In this document: piece after piece, positions 27,401 through 39,400 of the stretch
Layout of the letters: every line of letters begins with the position of its first letter
Numbering within the stretch: the first letter of the stretch is position 1
Source: Meandrina meandrites
Lineage: Eukaryota; Cnidaria; Anthozoa; Scleractinia; Meandrinidae
Assembly (NCBI GenBank): GCA_963693305.1
Contig: OY855910.1
Span: 18,950,362 to 19,014,361, forward strand
Direction: 5' to 3'
Length of the DNA stretch: 64,000 nt
Program-made: the position numbers and the translations under genes
Notes under the pieces: generated by a model
Database searches by the model: none
What the model was told of the DNA's origin: nothing
What the model saw: the letters and a program-made list of their open reading frames with translations, nothing else

Positions 27401-30400
27401 ATGAATGAAGAGTTTTCCATGTATTGGCTGTACCAAAATTGGGGCATGGGCAAAAACACCCCTCAATTTCCACATGCCCAAAGTGTAGGGACAATTGCTA
27501 TGCAGACTAGTAAAACCTTCATTGAATTCCTGGATCAGCAATTGGCTTTTGAAAAACCTGACTCTTGTGTATTATGTTGTTTTTTAGTACTCTTTTTCCT
27601 ACTTAACAGGTAAAACAGTCAAGTCATTTTACAGAAAGATTAAAAAACTTAAACAAAGAACAAAAGTATGTAATTAATTCACATTCTTTTAAGCAGTCAT
27701 TATACAATCAGAAGCCATGGACAGCTACCAGTTCACTTTTAATTGGATAAATCTGCATGAAAGAATGTGAATGAATGAAAGTGGTCACACTTTTGGGCTC
27801 CTTCCTTTAATAACCACAACAGTTGCATAAACAATCTGCACTTTTACTACAGCCAGACTTGCAATATTTTGATGTTACAAGGCTTGACTATATGCATTTT
27901 TGTACAAAGACTCCCTTGACAATATAAGACATTAAACTCATGCATGCTAGCTTGGTTTAAGAATGTAGATTCTCCATAGTTTATCAATTAAAAAAACTTG
28001 CCATCATGTTTTTATCAACTCAAGTTTAATAAACATTTTAATATGGTTGCCACAGGGATCAGTTGACTTTTTTTTCTATTGAAAATAAAATTTCCCTGAC
28101 CAAATTAATACAAAATGTAGGATATAGTATCAGCCCCCAGCCTCTACTTTGCTGAGATCACATAATTTGACCTGAAATGTTTCTTCTTACCATCAATGGC
28201 ATTAAATCAGGTAGGTGTAATTATAATTTTCAATTTTCTGACTTTTCTTTAAAAATAATGTCAGTTTTCCCTGGCTCAAAATAAAATCCCTTGTCCTTCA
28301 AGAATTTTTATTTTGCCTGGGACGTGTGTAACCTTGTTTTAAGGAAGTCATTAAACCATTAAACTAGATGGTTATTTCAGAAATATTTGTTGCTATCAAT
28401 CTGAGGCAGAATGAAGCCACAAGAATAATAAAGTGCAACTGTAATACAAATGAATCTGAATGGTATCAGACAGCAAACAACATTTTTTCACAGCTGTTTT
28501 TTTCAAAGTTAACTCTAAAGTTAAAACCACTGTGATCACCTCTAATCGGTTTAAAACAGCATTTGTGAAATACTTATATTTCATTCATAGTATGACAGAG
28601 TTCACCGCAACCCTCACTGCGAAAAAACATTAATTGCAATCATTGATGATTTCTATATTACACTGATTAATATAGCTTCTCATAAGGCAGTTAATAAATC
28701 AATCACTCAAATCTGGAATCTTTAAAATATAAATAAACGACCAACACAACCCTTCAAAATCCACATGATTATACGGTATGGACATTGTGCAGACTACGTG
28801 TTTAATTTAACGGTCAAATCCTTAATTTTCTATACCTCAAGGAAAAACCTTGGTCACATTCATCTAAAACAAGCAAGGAAAATCGAACTGGAAACAGTCA
28901 AATCATCATGTCGTCAAGTGAACATGCTGTGAACCAGAGAATCGGAGAATGGCCGACTCGTATCCCTGGAATTAATCGTCTAAATAACGAGTCATCAGTC
29001 AGAGTGATTTTCACCACAGAATACTGCTTCAGATCTGCAACGGTAATTTCATCTTCTGCCTTCCGGGCCAAACAATCCAGGAGATGAATTTCGCTTGCAA
29101 TACTAGACCATACTACCTCCTCCGTTTTAATACTGAATTGAAACGAAAATGGCGGCGGCAAAAATGCCTTTGTTTTCATTCCAGAATCGTGACGTTGCAC
29201 GCATGCGCTTTACGTTATTCAGCTCTGTCTCAATTACCAATATCCTCGGTTCAAGTCACTAGTTCCAGTTTCCACTTCACTCGGTCATGCAGAGAATAAT
29301 CTCAACTTTGGAAATTTGTAAAAAAAAATTGTGGTTTTACCAAATCCAAAAGTTTTTGCAGCATTTTACTCAGTATAATGCAAAGATCTAATCTGGCCAA
29401 AAAACGTTTCTGGGGAAATGGGCACTTAAATTGCAAGAGTTAAGATACATAATGTGAAAGCTGTAAGTCAAATAATTTACTGCTTCAAAATTTATTTTCA
29501 AAAATAAAATTTAAACATGGATGTAATACTTACGCAGTGAGTCGACTGTTGAGTTCTCCTGGATCAGTTGTGTCAAACCAGCCAATGTCCTGTTTCAGGA
29601 CAGATCTAAAGAAAGCCAAACGCATTTTCCTCACTTGCCGTGTGGCAGTAAGTGACCAAAATGCCATTTGACCATAGGCGACAACCAAGTTACCAATAGC
29701 TAAGTAAACATAGTATAATGCAAAGTCTGTCATCTGTCCTTCAAGATCAAATGGCTCCATGACACTGGGTGTTTGAAATTTCTCATAATCGATGAAGCTA
29801 TTGATAAGATCACCAAAGATAATAAACTGGAGAGGAACAGCTGCACCATGGCCAATGGCTGATATAGTCCCAAGAATCATGAGAACAACATCCCACTTGT
29901 CACTGAAACGAAACTGAAAAACAAAAATAAAATGTTTATTGAAATTGCATTATACATCTGTGATACCTCTATTACATGTTTAATGTGAAAACGTGTACAG
30001 GATCAAGTGCCAGAAAGAGATAGGGTGTAACAATTACTTAAATTCTGGGTTATTTGCAATCATGACCATTCAGTTTGATTCACAACCATATGGTTCGATT
30101 TTCATTTAATTAAAAAATCAAAGCCACTGAACTTGGAAAATGAATTAATAAAACAGGATTGTCATAAAGTGACTTGTAATGAACAGTTACTTCATTTATA
30201 TATCGCCAAAATGAAAATACATGTTAGTTGATCATTAACTGATTGAGTAATTGAACTTGTGATTGTGCTCACACAGTCAGGCAGTTAATCAGCTACCAGA
30301 CAGTATGGACAGTGACTTGTTACTATGGACAGTCAAAGCCCTTTGACCAAGCGAGGTTTCATCTTAATTCATTGTGTGATCTGTTCGTTTTGAAGTTCCT

Positions 30401-33400
30401 TCTAGCTGTTTCATTGTGTAATGTAATCAGAAATCGACTATGCTATATGCCCCAAAAATGATCTGAATGCAGTCTTAAAAATCATTCATTTGTACATGAT
30501 TTTCAGAATTGCTACTATCATAATCAGCTATTATTAGATTTCTTTGTCTTGGTTAGTGTCTGCTGGGGTTGATAACAAATTGTCCGTACAACAATAAAAT
30601 ATTAATAAGGCGAGAAAACTGCAACCTTTGACAACAATTTTTTGCCCAGAAGACAGGCAGCCCAAGCTCACGCTGAGAGGAGATATAATAATTATTAACA
30701 AAATAGATTGTTTGAATATGTGAAATGTGACATATGGATGATATAATTTTGGCTCAAACAACCAAAACTCACTCACGCAGGCTCACCAACAAATTGAACT
30801 TGCAGAAAAATACCTTTCTTTTACAATTGTTAGAAATTAAGGTCAGTAAAGCCGTGGCTTTAGTGATCATTGCTCCTTATTTTTGATTTCTTGAGCGGCA
30901 AACAGAAGCATCAAGACTACAAACAAATGCATGGTCAACAAGGAGCTATTTCAAAAAGCAATAGTGTTTGGTTTCCATATCGCAGAAGGATAAGAATGAG
31001 AAAGAACTTCCTAGCCATTCCATGTCAGCAAGCACAACACACGCGAAGGCATGTGTCTTCGTTCACGCTTGGAAGTGCTCTCATTGGTGTGAATTTTCTT
31101 CTTTCTCAGAATATAGCTAGAATGTTAACTTAAAAATTAAACACGGAAAGAGTTCACTTTATATTTTTGACTAATACATCGTTTTAATCGAACTTAAAGT
31201 GCTACTATGATCAAATTCGCATATTTTCTTTTGTAGCCATTTTAAAATATTAACAAGTACTCTTTATGAGAAGAAAAATGCCGTTTACTGTTCTCCAATA
31301 TCTCTTTTCTTTCCAGAGATATTCAAGTTTTTAAAATATGCAAATTAGCAAAGTAATGACGTCATATACTCAACTGAATTCTGGTTAAATGTGACCGTGA
31401 ACGGGAAAATGTAAATTAACGCTTATCCGTTAAACGGGCAAAAACTAACGGATAGCTAACGGATTGCTAACGGCTTTTAAAGCGTTCTAACGTTTTGTCC
31501 TAACGCTCTAACGGCTAGTTAGTTATGCCTAACAGATCGCTAAACCGTTCTAACATTTTGTCCTAACGCTCTAACGGCTAGTTAGTTTTGCCTAACGGAT
31601 CGCTAAAGCGTTCTAACGTTTTGTCCTAACGCTCTAATGGCTAGTTAGTTTTGCCTAACGGATGATGAAAACGTTCTAATGGTTGTGCAATTTGTTCTAA
31701 CGGATAGCTGGAGCCGTTAAACAGTGTGTTCTAACGGCTAATTGGACTTGGGCATTGATAGAAACTTACGAAGAACTTGCACCGGTTAAGCCAACTTCGG
31801 AACAATCACTCTTACAATCACGCGAACCGGATACTTTAAATTAAAAGAACGCACGAAAATACCGATTTCGGAAGTTGTGAGTAAGAAATAAATTATATCC
31901 ACCGAAAGAAAAACACAATAACTTACGAGTAATGATAGCATCTTTTATACAACTCGTCTTTTCTTCTAGTCAAGACAAGCACCGCGCGCCAAATGTTGTC
32001 TAATGCAAATATTGTCGGAGGTCACGGAAGCCAAATAGTGCGATCACTGCAAATGACTTATTATCCGCATAATAGCTCAAAATACCTCCACTCTAAATTA
32101 TGAAGAATTATTAGAAGCAAACACTGCTGCATAGTGCCGTTTTGCGTTAAATACTAATTCTACATGTATCCAAGTCCCAGACAAACCACGTAAACAACTT
32201 TATGCAAATTTTGGATTGGAACCTTGTAAAATAAAACCAAAGTCTGCAAAGTTCGACTTGTGCTTGGCTATTATTATGAATTATAAATTTGATGCTCAGA
32301 TTGCTTGGTCGACGATCAGTGTTAACATTTACAACTTAATAGAAAAGTTTAGGAATGAAGCACGTGCATTATATCCCGCCGTCCCAGATATTCGGTATGC
32401 GGGGAAACAACTCAACGATCAAAAAAATGATTTAGCTTCTTATATATCCATTCTGTGTAGCAAAGTTGAAAGAAATAATAAATATCCAGACATTTGTTGT
32501 GTAATAGTACCTTTCAAATAAACATATACGTGAAGTTTAAACAACGTTCTCAGTCGCTGACAAGGCACATTCCGACATGGGGATGATGCAGGTTTCGCTC
32601 CCAACCGAGTTCGCACCCACCGAGTTCGCTCCCTACCTTTTTTGAGTTCGCCCCCACCGATCACAAACGTTGTCATGCTTTTCTCACGCTTAAAGAATGA
32701 GAAACTTTCTAGATAGTTTTTCTCACGCTTAAAGAACGAGAAATATTTGAGATAGTTTTTTCTCACGCTTAAAGAACGAGAAATATTCTAGATAGCAAGC
32801 GTACTTGGGAGCGAATGCAGTAAGTGTACTGTGAAAGTTGGGTGCGAACTCGGACGGTGCGAACACGATTGGGAGCGAAACCTCCTGCTACCCCGTAAGG
32901 CACGTTTTCACGTGAGAGGTCACATCTTCAAGTTTGTTTTTCGTTTTGGTTTGTGCAATGCACGCGTATTATTTTGACGTCAACAACACATCGGAAACCT
33001 CTCGTCGAAACAAGGCCACTTCTTTTACTGTCTTGAAGTGACTAACTTGTCTAAATTGTAGAGCTGCTTTTAATTTGGGTTCTCGTTATTTTATTTACAA
33101 CCTATTCGGCGCGCGCTATCTGATCTTACGCGTGCCATACCAGTCTAATGAATGTCGAACGACAGCAGTCAGCAGTCAGCAGGAACCTGTTTAACGGATG
33201 CTGATTTTTTCTAACAGCTTTGCTATCCGTTCTAACGGATACGGAATTTTCTTTAACAGCTACGCTGTCTGTTCTAACGGTCTTGAGCTAACGGCTAACG
33301 GATACATAATTTTTGCTAACGGTTACACTTTCCATTCTAACGGCCTCGAGCTAACGGCTAACGGATACATAATTTTTGCTAACGGTTACAGTTTCCCTTC

Positions 33401-36400
33401 TAACGGCCTGATGTTAACGTTTAACATTTAGCCTAACGCCTCTAACGCTTTTGAGAAAGCATTCTAACGGATGACTAACGGATGCCTAACGGCTTTGCCC
33501 GTTTAACGGATAAGCGTTAATGTACTTTTTCCCGTTCACGGTCACAAATACGAAGAAAGTGATATCTCAGCCAATTTGAATTGAAAGTCTCTGATTCTTT
33601 GCAGTAACACTCTGCTAGCAGTGTTTCACAATATGAACTATACAACTTGGTTACCATGGCAACATACTAGGTTCCAGATCCCCCCAATGCTAAAGGCTTT
33701 TCTGGCCAATTCTGGCATTCTTTTTAAATATTTGTAGAAAATGCTTTATATGCAACATCTGGCAAGCATATTAATGGATTTGGCAGAGTCTTGCCTGGGT
33801 TTAATTTTTCCGAACTGAAAAATTCTAAAATATTAAAAACAAATTGATGGGGACTGGAAAAGAGTGAGTTGCCATGGTAACATAATTTTATTACAGGTAT
33901 AGGTGTGTCAGCTGTGGAACTATTAGTCTGCCAAGTTTCATTGGTCTCTGCAGAAAAATGACCGAGATAACTTTATTTTTGTACTTGACAAAAAATTGGG
34001 TTGAGTAGATGACGTCATCAGTCCCCTAATTTGCATATTTTACAATTTTTTTAACCTAAAATATCTCCGGAACTAAAATAGATATTTGAAAACGGAAAAC
34101 GGCATTTTGAATCTTTTGTTAAATAGTCTTTGAAACGCCTAAAATTTCAAGGGGTGAAAATTTGATCATAGTAGCACTTTAAAAACAATCATGCAGACAT
34201 CAGATATTTCTATTTGTAATGAATCTCAATAATTTTTGGTCTTGCTGACAATTATCTTTCCAATATTTCAACATGTTTTTACTGAGATTGTTTGCCTCTA
34301 GTACAACATGCTGACATTGTGGTTACAAGCATTCTTCTGATTGGATAGTAGCCCCCGCTGTGTAAATAGTTCACATCAAATCCAAAACAATACCATTTTG
34401 TTTCTGAGGAAACAAAACAAAATTGTGGTCAAAAAGGTGATGATCGCATGATCTGGGCACAGCAGGAAGTGAAACATGCTATCGCAAACAGATGCCCTTA
34501 CTCGAGCATGATTGCTCACGTAATACAGCTAATACAACAGCAGAAAATAATGGTAAGTTTTAAAAACAGCTTGCATGTTTCTCTCGTCATTCAAAAGTGA
34601 ATCTTGAACTCGTCAGGAAAATACGCTGCAGGGTCCGAAATTGCGCCTTCCTGGTCGTCAATGCGACTAAATATTGAGAGCTGGCGACCAGAATTTTACA
34701 ACTGGTTGCCAGCAGGCGACTGGACTTTTAATAAAGTCCTAGCTTCATCTTTAGGTGACTTGTTATTGCACTGCTATTTGCTTTGTTAAATGTATTGTGG
34801 GAGACATCGATTGGGATTAAAATTCAGAGCCGTTCTCCAACAATTGACTCATTTTCTGTCCTGGTGAAATAAAACTTAAGTAAATTTCCCCTTAGTATAC
34901 CTCCCAAACATCTGCGATCAACACGAGTCAAGCATTGCGTAGCCGCCATGTTGTTTTCCTAATGCCTGGTTACTAAGCTACGACATTTCGCGAACGCAAC
35001 AACGAACTGTTGTCACGCAAAATTCTATGGAAAAACTGTGTTGAATGAAGAGATATCTGTCAACAAATACCAGGAAAAGATCAATCATATGTAAAAGTTG
35101 GTGGGCATGCTGTTTATTCTGTCAAACAGCTGAAATTGTGGGTAAGACTTTGAAGTAGTTTCCGTTTCAATGTTGGAGAGTTTTCATTCGATGAAGAAGA
35201 CTTCGAAAGACTCGACTTTCTTTTGATTTATTGTCGTTATTGTTTTCTGGTAGGAATATAATTGATTTTTTAGAATAAAAATGGCCAAAAATACACAAAA
35301 ATACACCAGCACAACATGGAAAGATCGAAAAAATTTTGGCGACCAGAAATGGCCATCTGGCGACTAAAAATTTTGGTCCAGTCGCCACTTGGCGCCAACA
35401 GAAAAAAGTTAATTTCGGACCCTGCGCTGGTATTGTATACTCTAAGTGGTTGCGGCGTCGATTTAAATTCCTTTACACGTAACAGCTAGCTGCACTGAAA
35501 AAATAAAGTCATCGTCCTCACCTAAAATATTGTCTGCCATTTGTTTGCTTTCAAGGCTGCTGCCTAACGGGCGCCCAGTCGCCTGGGGCGCCTAAGTTAC
35601 GAGTGCAGGCGACTAAATTTTTGTTCAAGGAGCCTGGATGGGCGCCTAAGCATAGATTTTCCATTCTCATCTAATGACTTCAATTTCCTTGTAACTTTGT
35701 TCCACTGGCGTAAGATATATCCCGTTTAAAACCATAAGCGCTTCATTTCAAAACGGAAATACTAAAATTGTCCACAATAGAGATAATTTTAGCGTATAAA
35801 TACGTGCAACTTCGAAAACCAATTATTTTCGACTGTTTAGGACTGGGACTGACTCCCAAATATGGAATGAAGAATGAATAGTATTATGGGCTGCTTCACG
35901 TTTCGTTCGCTACGTTGATGTTTTGGAGGAGTTCATAGTGAATGTGAAGTAAACACTTTACGGATACAAAAGTGAAATCAATCTCCTGGCCATTCATGCA
36001 TCAGGTCTGATCATGACAATTTTAATCTGCAAAAGCTTGATACAAAAACCTTTTCAACAAGCCTAAAATAATGTGCAGAATGTTTTGATGTTACACTTAC
36101 GAATTACTGTAATTAAGCTTATTATTTAACTCAAACTTTTATTTTTTCACTTTAGAGAACGCTTAATTTCATAACAACAGAAAATGTGTGCCTTTTCTGT
36201 GACATTCTTATCAGCTACCGCTTTTTGTGTATCAAGTTTGTTTGTTCATTTGAACTGTTCGTGTTTTATCTCGGTTATTGAACCGTGCAAGGAGAACATT
36301 ACTCTTGAAAATAATAATGTGCTAGAAACTTTGCTGAAAACAGTTTGAATAACATGAATTGTTTTTAAAACTACTAAAATCTATTGTATAAGCAACTCAT

Positions 36401-39400
36401 TTGATAAGCCTAGAAACTGTTTTTATTTTCACAACTTAGTTTTTCTGGTCTATTTTTGACAACTGATTATGAAATGTAGATAAGATCAGAATTTAATTAA
36501 AGTGTTTACACAGGTGTTTTGACTTTAATTACCTTTGCCTTAACCTTCAAATAGACCTGCTAAATTGTAATCTTGGTTCTGTTAAACCTTAATTACTAAC
36601 AATAATTCAAGTTCTTTAGTGAGCTTGCTGTGCAAAAGTGAAATAATAATTTTGCTGCTTCATGCTTCACTGATTTTGCTTCAAAACTCCTATTAAACAT
36701 TGTTTTATTTGTTCTACACATTTTTAACTTACTTTATCCAACATTCATCACAGCACAATATACTGGTTGGATTTTCTAGCCTACAGAAACTTTCTAATAT
36801 ACACACTCCTGTTCATGTCACCCAATCAGTGTAAAAAGGGTTTTATTGAAGGAGAGGCTCGGTTAAATAAACTTTCAAGTTAAGAAAGCTGGAATTTCTC
36901 ACAAAACTATTTGAGGGAGGTTACCTTCAGAAGCCGTTTCAGAAAAAAATCTTGTCCGAAGGAGTTTTCTGTTCACATACAAAGGCTCTACTGACAAAAT
37001 AAAATGTGTGTGCATGTGGAAGGGGACGGCAGGGGGGGGGGGGGGAGGGGGTGGGCAGCTGCTCCCCAGACCCCTTCCCTAGATTTTTTTTTCTTCTACC
37101 CCACCCCCCTCCCCCGAGGATCGACCATGGCAACTTTTAGGCTGGGCTCCTAAAGTAATGGCTTGGGCTCCTAATTTTTGATGTTAGGAGCCCGAAGGGC
37201 TCCTTAGAAATTTCCTTAGGCAGCAGTCTTGGCTTTGGTTTATTTTGTATATTTGTGCCAAACTTGGGAGGTGACTGGTTAGCACAACCTACCGGAAAAT
37301 ACTGTTCCATTTGCCACAAGGAATACCAGGAAATTCAAACCAGATTATTTTTGGTCAAACGGAAAGCGGCCACTATAACTTCGGAAATTCCATTTTCCAA
37401 GTTAATTAACTGTCTGTGACTGCTAAAGATGCTTTTGCATTAGGCAGGGCCCAGGAACAACTGGCTTTCTTCTTGCGTGACACAAAAAACATAAAGAGCT
37501 GCTCCTTTGTTTTCCAGTTTTTTAAATCTAAGCAATAAATTTCCTTTTCCTCTTTGATTTCCTGTGTTGTTTTGAAATTTTCAAGGAAAATGGGTCAATT
37601 TAGAATGTTTATATATTAAAACATTTAACTTCAAACTTGTTCAAATGTTGCATATCATTTAACACATGCCTACAATAATGCTCACAGCAGTTTCATCTAA
37701 TACTTCATGTATACTTCAATTAGGGAATGATACATGAACATGTATTTCTCAAACACATTAATAATTCATTGAGTTAAAACAAAGAAAATCATAACAGTGA
37801 AGGAGGTTTGGATACCCGGTCTTAATTAGCATAGATTTTTGCGATTTTATTTTTCCGTTTTCTCCTTAGTTTTTGTTTTGTTAACATCTTTTACCCCTGC
37901 TTCCCGATAGGGTGCAGTGGTAGTTCTAGCTTCGGTTTCTGGTCCTCCCTGGTCCTCCAGGTTGGGGGTTGGGCGGTGGACTGATAACCCGCTCCCAGAA
38001 AATGCTATTTATTACAGAAACCGAAGCTAGTTTTTGTTTTGATTGAGAAATAATATCAAACACTCAAGATAGCATTTCATTGGCTATCCAAACAACTTGA
38101 ATTTTGTCAAAAAATACCCCGCTGCATATCATATTTTCAACTCTTTTCACACTGTTTGGCTATCTGGATGAAACACTGTCTCTTCATGTTTGATATATTA
38201 TATTATGTCAAACACTGAGTTGATTACTGAAGGTTTGAAGTTGATAAAGGCAAATTTACTATTATAACACCACAAATATCCATTACTCTTCTAAATTAAA
38301 CCATTAACTCACCAGTTTGAAAAAAGGTACAGCTGGAGGTTTCTCTTCTTTCTCTTTCTTTTCCTTTCCATTCTTATCTTTATCACTGCTGTATAAAACA
38401 AAGAAAATGTTCTTTCTTTACAACAATTGGTTATTTGCCAATTTCTATTTTAGCAGAGCCTGACCTATTGTCGTGACCACTTGTTTGGCTTCAAGAACCC
38501 TTTATACAAGTCCACCCTGGTAATATAGCTAGATTTTGAAAACCATGTTGAATAAAATTTAACCCTTTGGAGCCCAAATTAATTTTTAAGAACTTCAAAA
38601 ATAAAAAATAAAAAATAAACCAAGCAAGGTAAAAATATTGTATCTTTACATATTTATTTAACATAATCACATTCTGTAAAAAGCATTAGGATCTAATTAA
38701 AGTGCACCTAACACCAAAAATTTTTTTTTCGCGTAACAAAATTGCTGTGTTTTTGTGAGTATTTCTGCGCAAAAATTGGTTTAATCCTCGATTTTCTGTG
38801 CCCTGTTAAAGTAGGCAAAAATGCCGCCATTTTGGTTCACTACCAAGTCTGAAGGGGTCTGGGTCTAGTGCGAGCGTGACGTCAAATCAAGAACACAAGA
38901 TTTGCATGTCGCATTAATTCTCCTGTTTCCTTCAGAAATGTACATGCTCCAGATGGAAAAGAAATGCCCACTAAATGTCTTGTTGAAGGTTGTGACAGCT
39001 CTTGAAACTTACAAGTGGAAAAACGCTTCACACAATACCATCCTGTGAAACTGAATCGTGCCAAAGCAAAGAAACGAGCGAAATTTGCTTGGCAAGCTAT
39101 CAAAGTTTCAGAGTGCCTGAGTGATGCCGCATGATGTGATTACTCCGGAAACTCACAGGCAGTGCTATTATTATAGCTGAGTTTTACAACAAGCCAGTGT
39201 CGAAAAAAAAGTTGTACCTTAAGGAGGCTCACAATGGTTTCCAGCACTTTCCAGTTCTTAAACTTTGATGGGTCAGTACTACAAATCGTTATCAGTTGCT
39301 GCTACAATAATGATATCAAACAAATGTGCAATCATTGCTGAACAAGTTGTAGCCATTTTCATGACGTCATTGGTTACCATAGCAACAGTTTAGCCTGTTA

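Larger units (their letters stand above)
24932..29533. other. Rest of intron 3: mostly plain sequence
   Basis: Contains a 9-bp hairpin TTTGTGTCC/GGACACAAA at 25508-25532, the inverted repeat at 26293-26415, a short CTCTTAAAGC tandem near 27353, and the YY1-like motif at 29144. No other element was recognised. Confidence 0.55.
31391..33545. mobile_element. DNA element with ~53-bp TIRs and CTAACGG arrays
   Basis: Inverted ends 31391-31443 and 33493-33545 start GTGACCGTGAACGGGAAAA and differ at about two positions. AAAT flanks both sides (31387-31390, 33546-33549). Inside the ends CTAACGG recurs dozens of times, partly in ~64-bp tandem units. Comparison with copy B, which lacks this insert, supports the boundaries. 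No transposase is seen. Confidence 0.8.
31198..34178. mobile_element. TTAA-flanked element, copy A, with a 2.16-kb insertion
   Basis: TTAA (31194-31197, 34179-34182) flanks inverted ends AGTGCTACTATGATCAAATT and its reverse complement. Without the insertion at 31391-33545 it is about 820 bases. It aligns along its length to copy B at 41441-43152. TTAA targets fit Kolobok- or piggyBac-type elements. It lies in intron 2. Confidence 0.8.

Noticed and set aside
32216..32521. 101-codon open frame inside the CTAACGG element
   Set aside because: No transposase motif; the start is not ATG. Kept only as part of the element.
33198..33431. Repetitive open frame ([11 protein letters not shown])
   Set aside because: It is the translation of the CTAACGG tandem units, not a gene.
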